Shown piece by piece: positions 1 to 11,000 of a stretch of 64,000 nt of DNA. Location of the stretch: positions 31,900,001-31,964,000 of the forward strand of contig OY754466.1 in NCBI GenBank assembly GCA_963575645.1. The letters run 5' to 3'. A program made the position numbers and the translations under genes. Origin of the DNA: Xanthostigma xanthostigma (Eukaryota; Arthropoda; Insecta; Raphidioptera; Raphidiidae). How positions within the stretch are numbered: position 1 is the stretch's first letter; each line of letters opens with the position of its first letter. The notes under the pieces are model-generated. The model was not told the origin of the DNA, made no database searches, and worked only from the letters and a program-made list of their open reading frames with translations.

Positions 1-109
1 CTTACCCTTCATGAAATAAAGCAATTTTGCCTATAAGGACTCATTTGCCCCTAATTGTCATAAAGCATGTAAAAACTGCTTGTATGCGTTAAAATAATGG
101 TTAATATGC

Positions 110-830
110 AGTTTGCATTTTCTTATGAGAGAATGATCCAAACCTGAATGTTATAGTGAAAATAGACTTACCTTTGTAAAATAAAGCAATTTTGCCTATA
201 AGGACTCATTTGCACGCAATTGTCGTGAAGCATGTAAAAACTGCTTGGCTGCGTTAAAATAATGGTTGATATGCAGTTTGCATTTTCTTATGAGAGAATG
301 ATCTAAACCTGAATGTTATAGTGTAAATAGACTAACCTTCATTAAATAAAGCAATTTTGCCTATAAGGACGCATTTGCCACTAATTGTCATAAAGCATGT
401 AAAAACTGCTTGTATGCGTTAAAATAATGGTTAATATGCAGTTTGCATTTTCTTATGAGAGAATGATCCAAACCTGAATGTTATAGTGTAAATAGACTTA
501 CCCTCATGAAATAAAGCAATTTTGCCTATAAGGACTTATTTGCACCTAATTGTCCTAAAGCATGTAAAAACTGCTTGTAAGCGTTAGAATGATATTAAAT
601 ATGCAGTTTGCATTTTCTTATGAGAGAATGATCCAAACGTAATTGTTATAGTGTAAATAGACTAACCCTCATGAAATAAAGCAATTTTGCCTATAAGGAC
701 TCATTTACACCTAATTGTCGTAAAGCATGTAAAAACTGCTTGTCTGCGTTAAAATAATTGTTAATATGCAGTTTGCATTTTCTTTTGAGAGAATGATCCA
801 AACCTGAATGTTATAGTGGAAATAGACTTA
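110..830. repeat. Four-monomer block, near copy at 56,196-56,916
   Basis: Private variants GGTTGATATG (264), CTTGGCTGCG, CATTAAATAAAG, GACGCATTTG, AAACGTAATTG (635) and GTGGAAATAG recur in the same order 56,086 bases to the right, with a constant offset at both checked markers. The copies differ at only a handful of sites, such as GTCCTAAAG versus GTCATAAAG. Left of 110 and right of 830 the two contexts differ, so this is a transposed or relic block rather than a continuing higher-order unit. Confidence 0.85.
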
Positions 831-2099
831 CCTTCATGAAATAAAGCAATTTTGCCTATAAGGACTTATTTGCCCCTAATTGTCATAAAGCATGTAAAAA
901 CTGCTTGTATGCGTTAAAATAATGGTTAATATGCAGTTTGCATTTTTTTATGAGAGAATGATCCAAACCTGAATGTTATAGTGTAATAAGACTTACCCTC
1001 ATGAAATAAAGCAATTTTGCCTATAAGGACTCATTTGCACCTAATTGTCGTAAAGCATGTAAAAACTGCTTGTCAGGGTTAAAATAATGGTTAATATGCA
1101 GTTTGCATTTTCTTATGAGAGAATGATCCAAACCTGAATGTTATAGTCTAAATAGACTTACCTTTATGAAATAAAGCAATTTTGCCTATAAGGACTCATT
1201 TGCCCCTAATTGTCATAAAGCATGTAAAAACTGCTTGTATGCGTTAAAATAATGGTTAATATGCAGTTTGCATTTTTTTATGAGAGAACGATCCAAACCT
1301 GAATGTTATAGTAAAAATAGACTTACCTTCATGAAATAAAGCAATTTTGCCTATAAGGACTAATTTGCCCCTAATTGTCATAAAGCATGTAAAAACTGCT
1401 TGTATGCGTTAAAATAAAGGTTAATATGCAGTTTGCATTTTCTTATGAGAGAACGATCCAAACCTGAATGTTATAGTGAAAGTAGACTTACCTTTGTGAA
1501 ATAAAACAATTTTGCCTTTAAGGACTTATTTGCACCTAATTGTCGTAAACCATGTAAAAACTGCTTGTCTGCGTTAAAATAATGGTTAATATGCAGTTTA
1601 CATTTTCTTATGAGAGAATGATCCAAACCTGAATGTTATAGTGTAAATAGACTTACCTTCATGAAATAAAGCAATTTTGCCTAGAAAGACTCTTTTGCTT
1701 CTAATTGTCATAAAGCGTGTAAAAACTGCTTGTATGCGTTAAAATAATGTACAATATGCAGTTTGCATTTTCTTATGAGAGAATGATCCAAACCTGAATG
1801 TTATAATGAAAGTAGACTTACCTTTGTGAAATAAAACAATTTTGCCTTTAAGGACTCATTTGCACCTAATTGTCGTAAAGCATGTAAAAACTGCTTGTCA
1901 GGGTTAAAATAATGGTTAATATGCAGTTTGCATTTTCTTATGAGAGAAAGATCCAAACCTGAATGTTATAGTCTAAATAGACTTACCTTTATGAAATAAA
2001 GCAATTTTGCCTATAAGGACTCATTTGCCCCTAATTGTCATAAAGCATGTAAAAACTGCTTGTATGCGTTAAAATAATGGTTAATATGCAGTTTGCATT

Positions 2100-2780
2100 T
2101 TCTTATGAGAGAACGATCCAAACCTGAATGTTATAGTGAAAATAGACTTACCTTCATAAAATAAAGCAATTTTGCCTATAAGGACTCATTTGCCCCTAAT
2201 TGTCATAAAGCATGTAAAAACTGCATGTATGCGTTAAAATAATGTATAATATGCAGTTTGCATTTTCTTATGAGAGAATGATCCAAACCTGAATGTTATA
2301 GTGAAAATAAACTTACCTTTGTAAAATAAAGCAATTTTGCCTATAAGGACTCATTATCCCCTAATTGTCATAAAGCATGTAAAAACTGCTTGTATGCGTT
2401 AAAAAAATGGATAATATGCAGTTTGCATTTTCTTATGAGAGAACGATCCAAACCTGAATGTTATAGTGAAAATAGACTAACCTTCATGAAATAAAGCAAT
2501 TTTGCCTATAAGGACCCATTTGCCCCTAAATGTCATAAAGCATGTAAAAACTGCTTGTATGCGTTAAAATAATAGTTAATATGCAGTTTGCATTTTCTTG
2601 TGAGAGAATGATCCAAACCTGAATGTAATAGTGTAAGTAAACTAACCTTTGTGAAATAAAGCAATTTCGCCTATAAGGACTCATTTGCACCTAATTGTCG
2701 TAAAGCATGTAAAAACTGCTTGTCTGCGTTAAAATAATGGTTAATATGCAGTTTGCATTTTCTTATGAGAGAATAATCCA
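2100..2780. repeat. Four-monomer CATTATCCCC cassette
   Basis: The ordered group is ATGTATAATATG monomer, CATTATCCCC monomer, GACCCATTTG monomer, then TTTCGCC monomer. It recurs at about 6,590-7,060 (incomplete), 7,920-8,600, 9,220-9,530 (cut short) and 13,180-13,860. The spacing of the CATTATCCCC box (2,351; 6,804; 9,441; 13,401) is close to multiples of 165. The last pair is exactly 3,960 apart and belongs to the tandem duplication described for 8,080-16,330. Confidence 0.75.
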
Positions 2781-3649
2781 AACCTGAATGTTATAGTGTA
2801 AATAGACTAACCTTCATGAAATAAAGCAATTTTGCCTATAAGGACCCATTTGCCCCTAATTGTCATAAAGCATGTAAAAACTGCTTGTATGCGTTAAAAT
2901 AATGGTTAATATGCAGTTTGCATTTTCTTATGAAAGAATGATCCAAACCTGAATGTTATAGTGTAGATAGACTTACCCTCATGAAACAAAGCAATTTTGC
3001 CTATAAAGACTTATTTGCACCTAATTGTCGTAAAGCATGTAAAAACTGCTTGTCTGCGTTTAAATAATGGTTAATATGCAGTTTGCATTTTCTTATGAGA
3101 GACAGATCCAAACCTGAATGTTTTAGTGTAAATAGACTTACCTTCATAAAATAAAGCAATTTTGCCTATAAGGACCCATTTGCACCTAATTGTCATAAAG
3201 CATGTAAAACTGCTTGTATGCGTTAAAATAATGGTTAATATGCAGTTTGCATTTTCTTATGAGAGAATGATCCAAACCTGATTGTTATAGTGTAAATAGA
3301 CTTACCCTCATGAAATAAAGCAATTTTGCCTATAAGGACTCATTTGCACCTAATTGTCATAAAGCATGTAAAAACTGCTTGTATGCGTTAAAATGATAGT
3401 AAATATGCAGTTTGCATTTTCTTATGAGAGAATGATCCAAACCTAAATGTTATAGTGTAAATAGACTTACCTTAATGAAATAAAGCAATTTTGCCTATAA
3501 GGACTCATTTGCACCTAATTGTCGTTAAGCATGTAAAAACTGCTTGTCTGCGTTAAAATAATGGTTAATATGCAGTTTGCATTTTCTTATGAGAGAATGA
3601 TCCAAACCTGAATGTTATAGTGTAAATAGACTTACCCTCATGAAATAAA

Positions 3650-3659
3650 GCAATTTTGC
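3650..3659. other. Dyad GCAA-TT-TTGC, monomer positions 20-29
   Basis: A perfect 4-bp inverted repeat with a 2-base centre is seen in most monomers. One widespread variant changes the right arm to TTCGC (for example near 16,520, 22,130 and 61,730), creating a CpG and breaking the dyad. Others change it to TTTCC or ACTTTTGC. No protein site is recognised. Any function is inference. Confidence 0.6.
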
Positions 3660-3691
3660 CTATAAAGACTTATTTGCACCTAATTGTCATA

Positions 3692-3710
3692 AAGCATGTA
3701 AAAACTGCTT
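3692..3710. other. Dyad AAGCA-(9)-TGCTT around an A5 tract, positions 62-80
   Basis: The arms AAGCA and TGCTT are perfect complements flanking TGTAAAAAC. An outer GCAT/ATGC pair (64-67 with 83-86) could extend a hairpin as an alternative pairing. Several variants break it: AAACCATG, AAGCTTG, and ACAGCTT on the right arm. Others shorten the A5 tract to A4 (for example 3,201, 16,395, 22,830, 61,605). The structure is seen in the sequence; whether it forms is not known. Confidence 0.55.
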
Positions 3711-3734
3711 GTATGCGTTAAAATAATGGTTAAT

Positions 3735-3747
3735 ATGCAGTTTGCAT
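3735..3747. other. Dyad ATGCA-GTT-TGCAT, positions 105-117
   Basis: This is the most constant dyad of the monomer, with 5-bp arms and a 3-base centre, followed by TTTTCTTATGAGAG. Variants include ATTCAG (left arm broken, in the AAAACAATTTTG monomers), TTTACAT, AGGCAG, AAGCAG and ATGCAAATTGCAT. The last keeps the dyad and contains a perfect ATGCAAAT octamer. Constancy of this box compared with neighbouring positions is a reason to suspect constraint, but homogenisation alone could explain it. Confidence 0.6.
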
Positions 3748-4339
3748 TTTCTTATGAGAGAATGATCCAAACCTGAATGTTATAGTGTAAATAGACTTAC
3801 CCTCATGAAATAAAGCAATTTTGCCTATAAGGACTTATTTGCACCTAATTGTCATAAAGCATGTAAAAACTGCTTGTATGCGTTAAAATGATAGTAAATA
3901 TGCAGTTTGCATTTTCTTATGAGAGACAGATCCAAACCTGAATGTTTTAGTGTAAATAGACTTACCTTCATAAAATAAAGCAATTTTGCCTATAAGGACC
4001 CATTTGCCCCTAATTGTCATAAAGCATGTAAAACTGCTTGTATGCGTTAAAATAATGGTTAATATGCAGTTTGCATTTTCTTATGAGAGAATGATCCAAA
4101 CCTGAATGTTATAGTGTAAATAGACTTACCCTCATGAAATAAAGCAATTTTGCCTATAAGGACTCATTTGCACCTAATTGTCATAAAGCATGTAAAAACT
4201 GCTTGTATGCGTTAAAATGATAGTAAATATGCAGTTTGCATTTTCTTATGAGAGAATGATCCAAACCTAAATGTTATAGTGTAAATAGACTTACCTTAAT
4301 GAAATAAAGCAATTTTGCCTATAAGGACTCATTTGCACG

Positions 4340-5935
4340 CAATTGTCGTGAAGCATGTAAAAACTGCTTGGCTGCGTTAAAATAATGGTTAATATGCAGT
4401 TTGCATTTTCTTATGAGAGAATGATCCAAACCTGAATGTTATAGTGTAAATAGACTAACCTTCATTAAATAAAGCAATTTTGCCTATAAGGACGCATTTG
4501 CCCCTAATTTTCATAAAGCATGTAAAAACTGCTTGTATGCGTTAAAATAATGGTTAATATGCAGTTTGCATTTTCTTATGAGAGAATGATCCAAACCTAA
4601 ATGTTATAGTGTAAATAGACTTTCCCTCATGAATTAAAGCAATTTTGCCTATAAGGACTCATTTACACCTAATTGTCGTAAAGCATGTAAAAACTGCTTG
4701 TCTGCGTTAAAATAATTGTTAATATGCAGTTTGCATTTTCTTATGAGACAATGATCCAAACCTGAATGTTATAGTGTAAATAGACTTACCCTCATGAAAT
4801 AAAGCAATTTTGCCTATAAGGACTCATTTGCACCTAATTGTCGTAAAGCATGTAAAAACTGCTTGTCAGGGTTAAAATAATAGTTAATATGCAGTTTGCA
4901 TTTTCTTATGAGAGAATGATCCAAACCTGAATGTTATAGTCTAAATAGACTTACCTTTATGAAATAAAGCAATTTTGCCTATAAGGACTCATTTGCCCCT
5001 AATTGTCATAAAGCATGTAAAAACTGCTTGTATGCGTTAAAATAATGGTTAATATGCAGTTTGCATTTTCTTATGAGAGAACGATCCAAACCTGAATGTT
5101 ATAGTGAAAATAGACTTACCTTCATGAAATAAAGCAATTTTGCCTATAAGGACTCATTTGCCCCTAATTGTCATAAAGCATGTAAAAACTGCTTGTATGC
5201 GTTAAAATAATGGTTAATATGCAGTTTGCATTTTCTTATGAGAGAATGATCCAAACCTGAATGTTATAGTGTAAATAGACTTACCCTCATGAAATAAAGC
5301 AATTTTGCCTATAAGGACTCATTTGCACCTAATTGTCGTAAAGCATGTAAAAACTGCTTGGCTGCGTTAAAATAATGGTTAATATGCAGTTTGCGTTTTC
5401 TTATGAGAGAATGATCCAAACCTGAATGTTATAGTGTAAATAGACTAACCTTCATTAAATAAAGCAATTTTGCCTATAAGGACGCATTTGCCCCTAATTT
5501 TTATAAAGCATGTAAAAACTGCTTGTAAGCGTTAAAATGATAGTAAATATGCAGTTTGCATTTTCTTATGAGAGAATGATCCAAACCTAAATGTTATAGT
5601 GTAAATAGACTTTCCCTCATGAATTAAAGCAATTTTGCCTATAAGGACTCATTTACACCTAATTGTCGTAAAGCATGTAAAAACTGCTTGTCTGCGTTAA
5701 AATAATTGTTAATATGCAGTTTGCATTTTCTTATGAGACAATGATCCAAACCTGAATGTTATAGTGTAAATAGACTTACCCTCATGAAATAAAGCAATTT
5801 TGCCTATAAGGACTCATTTGCACCTAATTGTCGTAAAGCATGTAAAAACTGCTTGTCAGGGTTAAAATAATAGTTAATATGCAGTTTGCATTTTCTTATG
5901 AGAGAATGATCCAAACCTGAATGTTATAGTCTAAA
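4340..5935. repeat. 990-bp six-monomer tandem duplication
   Basis: Three rare markers recur at exactly 990 bases: CTTGGCTGCG (4,368/5,358), GACTTTCCCTCATGAATT (4,619/5,609) and GAGACAATGATCC (4,745/5,735). The second copy breaks off near 5,935, where CTTACCTTTATG in copy one is CTAACCCTCATG in copy two. An exact multiple of the monomer shows an in-register exchange. Within the copies, one monomer differs by the GTTAATATG/AGTAAATATG switch, suggesting later conversion. Confidence 0.85.
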
Positions 5936-8079
5936 TAGACTAACCCTCATGAAATAAAGCAATTTTGCCAATAAGGACTCATTTACACCTAATTGTCGTT
6001 AAGCATGTAAAAACTGCTTGTCTGCGTTAAAATAATTGTTAATATGCAGTTTGCATTTTCTTATGAGAGAATGATCCAAACCTGAATGTTATAGTGGAAA
6101 TAGACTTACCTTCATGAAATAAAGCAATTTTGCCTATAAGGACTTATTTGCCCCTAATTGTCATAAAGCATGTAAAAACTGCTTGTATGCGTTAAAATAA
6201 TGGTTAATATGCAGTTTGCATTTTCTTATGAGAGAATGATCCAAACCTGAATGTTATAGTGTAAATAGACTTACCCTCATGAAATAAAGCAATTTTGCCT
6301 ATAAGGACGCATTTGCACCTAATTGTCGTAAAGCATGTAAAAACTGCTTGTCAGGGTTAAAATAATAGTTAATATGCAGTTTGCATTTTCTTATGAGAGA
6401 ATGATCCAAACCTGAATGTTATAGTCTAAATAGACTTACCTTTATGAAATAAAGCAATTTTGCCTATAAAGACTCATTTGCCCCTAATTGTCATAAAGCA
6501 TGTAAAAACTGCTTGTATGCGTTAAAATAATGGTTAATATGCAGTTTGCATTTTCTTATGAGAGAACGATCCAAACCTGAATGTTATAGTGAAAATAGAC
6601 TTACCTTCATGAAATAAAGCAATTTTGCCTATAAGGACTCATTTGCCCCTAATTGTCATAAAGCATGTAAAAACTGCTTGTATGCGTTAAAATAATGTAT
6701 AATATGCAGTTTGCATTTTCTTATGAGAGAATGATCCAAACCTGAATGTTATAGTGAAAATAGACTTACCTTTGTAAAATAAAGCAATTTTGCCTATAAG
6801 GACTCATTATCCCCTAATTGTCATAAAGCATGTAAAAACTGCTTGTATGCGTTAAAATAATGGATAATATGCAGTTTGCATTTTCTTATGAAAGAACGAT
6901 CCAAACCTGAATGTTATAGTGAAAATAGACTAACCTTCATGAAATAAAGCAATTTTGCCTATAAGGACCCATTTGCCCCTAATTGTCATAAAGCATGTAA
7001 AAACTGCTTGTATGCGTTAAAATAATGGTTAATATGCAGTTTGCATTTTCTTATGAGAGAACGATCCAAACCTAAATGTTATAGTGAAAGTAGACTTACC
7101 TTTGTGAAATAAAACAATTTTGCCTTTAAGGACTTGTTTGCACCTAATTGTCGTAAACCATGTAAAAACTGCTTGTCTGCGTTAAAATAATGGTTAATAT
7201 GCAGTTTACATTTTCTTATGAGAGAATGATCCAAACCTGAATGTTTTAGTGTAAATAGACTTACCTTATGAAATAAAGCAATTTTGCCTATAAAGACTCA
7301 TTTGCTTCTAATTGTCATAAAGCGTGTAAAAACTGCTTGTCAGCGTTAAAAAAATGGTTAATATGCAGTTTGCATTTTCTTATGAGAGAATGATCCAAAC
7401 CTGTTTGTTATAGTGTAAATAGACTTACATTCATGAAATAAAGCAATTTTGCCTATAAGGACTCTTTTGCCCCTAATTGTCATAAAGCATGTAAAAACTG
7501 CTTGTATGCGTTAAAATAATGTATAATATGCAGTTTGCATTTTCTTATGAGAGAATGATCCAAACCTGAATGTTATAGTGAAAGTAGACTTACCTTTGTG
7601 AAATAAAACAATTTTGCCTTTAAGGACTCATTTGCACCTAATTGTCGTAAAGCATGTAAAAACTGCTTGTCAGGGTTAAAATAATGGTTAATATGCATTT
7701 TGCATTTTCTTATGAGAGAATGATCCAAACCTGAATGTTATAGTCTAAATAGACTTATCTTTATGAAATAAAGCAATTTTGCCTATAAGGACTCATTTGC
7801 CCCTAATTGTCATAAAGCATGTAAAAACTGCTTGTATGCGTTAAAATAATGGTTAATATGCAGTTTGCATTTTCTTATGAGAGAACGATCCAAACCTGAA
7901 TGTTATAGTAGTGAAAATAGACTTACTTTCATGAAATAAAGCAATTTTGCCTATAAGGACTCATTTGCCCCTAATTGTCATAAAGCATGTAAAAACTGCT
8001 TGTATGCGTTAAAATAATGTATAATATGCAGTTTGCATTTTCTTATGAGAGAATGATCAAAACCTGAATGTTATGGTGA

Positions 8080-11000
8080 AAATAGACTTACCTTTGTAAA
8101 ATAAAGCAATTTTGTCTATAAGGACTTATTATCCCCTAATTGTCATAAAGCATGTAAAAACTGCTTGTATGCGTTAAAATAATGGATAATATGCAGTTTG
8201 CATTTTCTTATGAGAGAACAATCCAAACCTGAATGTTATAGTGAAAATAGACTAACCTTCATGAAATAAAGCAATTTTGCCTATAAGGACCCATTTGCCC
8301 CTAATTGTCATAAAGCATGTAAAAACTGCTTGTATGCGTTAAAATAATAGTTAATATGCAGTTTGCATTTTCTTGTGAGAGAATGATCCAAACCTGAATG
8401 TAATAGTGTAAGTAAACTTACCTTTGTGAAATAAAGCAATTTCGCCTATAAGGACTCATTTGCACCTAATTGTCGTAAAGCATGTAAAAACTGCTTTTCT
8501 GCGTTAAAATAATGGTTAATATGCAGTTTGCATTTTCTTATGAGAGAATAATCCAAACCTGAATGTTATAGTGTAAATAGACTTACCTTTGTAAAATAAA
8601 GCATTTTTGCCTATAAGGACTCATTTGCACGCAATTGTCGTGAAGCATGTCTGCTTCTCTGCGTTAAAATAATGGTTAATATGCAGTTTGCATTTTCTTA
8701 TGAGAGAATAATCTAAACCTGAATGTTATAGTGTAAATAGACTAACCTTCATGAAATAAAGCAATTTTGCCTATAAGGACCCATTTGCCCCTAATTGTCA
8801 TAAAGCATGTAAAAACTGCTTGTATGCGTTAAAATAATGCTTAATATGCAGTTTGCATTTTCTTATGAAAGAATGATCCAAACTTGAATGTTATAATGAA
8901 AGTAGACTTACCTTTGTGAAATAAAACAATTTTGCCTTTAAGGACTCATTTGCACCTAATTGTCGTAAAGCATGTAAAAACTGCATGTCAGGGTTAAAAA
9001 AATGGTTAATATGCAGTTTGCATTTTCTTATGAGAGAATGATCCAAACCTGAATGTTATAGTCTAAATAGACTTACCTTTATGAAATAAAGCAATTTTGC
9101 CTATAGGGACTCATTTGCCCCTAATTGTCATAAAGCATGTAAAAACTGCTTGTATGCGTTAAAATAATGGTTAATATGCAGTTTGCATTTTCTTATGAGA
9201 GAACGATCCAAACCTGAATGTTATAGTGAAAATAGACTTACCTTCATGAAATAAAGCAATTTTGCCTATAAGGACTCATTTGCCCCTAATTGTCATAAAG
9301 CATGTAAAAACTGCTTGTATGCGTTAAAATAATGTATAATATGCAGTTTGCATTTTCTTATGAGAGAATGATCCAAACCTGAATGTTATAGTGACAATAA
9401 ACTTACCTTTGTAAAATAAAGCAATTTTGCCTATAAGGACTCATTATCCCCTAATTGTCATAAAGCATGTAAAAACTGCTTGTATGCGTTAAAATAATGG
9501 ATAATATGCAGTTTGCATTTTCTTATGAGAGAATAATCCAAACCTGAATGTTATAGTGTAAATAGACTAACCTTCATGAAATAAAGCAATTTTGCCTATA
9601 AGGACCCATTTGCCCCTAATTGTCATAAAGCATGTAAAAACTGCTTGTATGCGTTAAAATAATGCTTAATATGCAGTTTGCATTTTCTTATGAAAGAATG
9701 ATCCAAACCTGAATGTTATAGTGTAGATAGACTTACCCTCATGAAATAAAGCAATTTTGCTTATAAAGACTCATTTGCACCTAATTGTCGTAAAGCATTT
9801 AAACTGCTTGTCTGCGTTTAAATAATGGTTAATATGCAGTTTGCATTTTCTTATGAGAGAATGATCCAAACCTGAATGTTATAGTGTAAATAGACTTACC
9901 TTCATGAAATAAAGCAATTTTGCCTATAAGGACTCATTTGCACTTAATTGTCATAAAGCATGTAAAAACTGCTTGTATGCGTTAAAATGATAGTAAATAT
10001 GCAGTTTGCATTTTCTTATGAGAGAATGATCCAAACCTAAATGTTATAGTGTAAATAGACTAACCCTCATGAAATAAAGCAATTTTGCCTATAAGGACTC
10101 ATTTGCACCTAATTGTCATAAAGCATGTAAAAACAGCTAGTATGCGTTAAAATAATGGTTAATATGCAGTTTGCATTTTCTTATGAGAGAATGATCCAAA
10201 CCTGAATTTTATAGTGTAAATAGACTTACCTTCATAAAATAAAGCAATTTTGCCTATAAGGACTTATTTGCCCCTAATTGTCATAAAGCATGTAAAAACT
10301 GCTTGTATGCGTTAAAATAATGGTTAATAAGCAGTTTGCATTTTCTTATGAGAGAATAAATTAACCCTGAATGTTATAGTGTAAATAGACTTACCTTTGT
10401 AAAATAAAGCAATTTTGCCTATAAGGACTCATTTGCACGCAATTGTCGTGAAGCATGTAAAAACTGCTTGTCTGCGTGAAAATGATAGTAAATATGCAGT
10501 TTGCATTTTCTTATGAGAGAATGATCCAAACCTGAATGTTATAGTGTAGATAGACTTACCCTCATGAAATAAAGCAATTTTGCTTATAAAGACTCATTTG
10601 CACCTAATTGTCGTAAAGCATGTAAAAACTGCTTGTCTGCGTTTAAATAATGGTTAATATGCAGTTTGCATTTTCTTATGAGATAAAGATCTAAACCTTA
10701 ATGTTATAGTGTAAATAGACTTACCTTTCATGAAATAAAGCGATTTTGCCTATAAGGACTCATTTGCACCTAATTGTCATAAAGCATGTAAAAACTGCTT
10801 GTATGCGTTAAAATGATAGTAAATATGCAGTTTGCATTTTCTTATGAGAGAATGATCCAAACCTAAAAGTTATAATGTAAATAGACTTACCTTTGTAAAA
10901 TAAAGCAATTTTGCCTATAAGGACTCATTTGCACGCAATTGTCGTGAAGCATGTAAAAACTGCTTGTCTGCGTTAAAATGATGGTTAATATGCAGTTTAC

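Larger units (their letters stand above)
3631..3795. repeat. Reference monomer close to the array consensus (165 bp)
   Basis: This copy differs from my by-eye consensus at only about two bases and is used here to number the unit 1-165 from CTTACC. Landmarks are: GCAA-TT-TTGC dyad at 20-29; CCTATAAGGAC at 29-39; variable box TTTGCACC/TTTGCCCC at 43-50; GTCAT or GTCGT at 56-60; AAGCA...TGCTT dyad at 62-80; the only near-constant CpG at 86-87 (TGCGTT); variable ATAATGGTTAAT or ATGATAGTAAAT at 93-104; ATGCA-GTT-TGCAT dyad at 105-117; CTTATGAGAGAATGATCC at 121-138; GTTATAGTGTAAATAGA at 149-165. The consensus has 52 G or C of 165. Most diagnostic variation lies at 5-19, 48-60, 81-104 and 124-138. 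Confidence 0.9.
3080..4329. repeat. Five-monomer duplication (3,080-3,505 and 3,904-4,329)
   Basis: GAGAGACAGATCC with GAATGTTTTAGTG, CTTCATAAAATAAAG and the shortened GTAAAACTG run appear at 3,101 and 3,925, an offset of 824 bases (five monomers minus one base). The copies part company at TTTGCACCTAATTG versus TTTGCACGCAATTG. The bases between them hold two ordinary monomers. Confidence 0.8.
1..8080. repeat. Left domain: mixed monomer types, short multimer duplications
   Basis: About 49 monomers. Characteristic variants are GAGAACGATCC (instead of GAGAATGATCC), GTCAGGGTT, GTCTAAATAG, ATGTATAATATG and CATTATCCCC. GAACGATCC is confined to about the first 13.5 kb of the window. No long higher-order unit dominates; instead 4-, 5- and 6-monomer groups recur. 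No open reading frame or RNA gene is visible. A 3-base insertion (GTAGTGAAAAT) sits near 7,906. Confidence 0.85.

Noticed and set aside
3659..3670. TATA box at CCTATAAGGAC
   Set aside because: The match is short and present in nearly every monomer with no downstream gene, so there is no support for promoter function.
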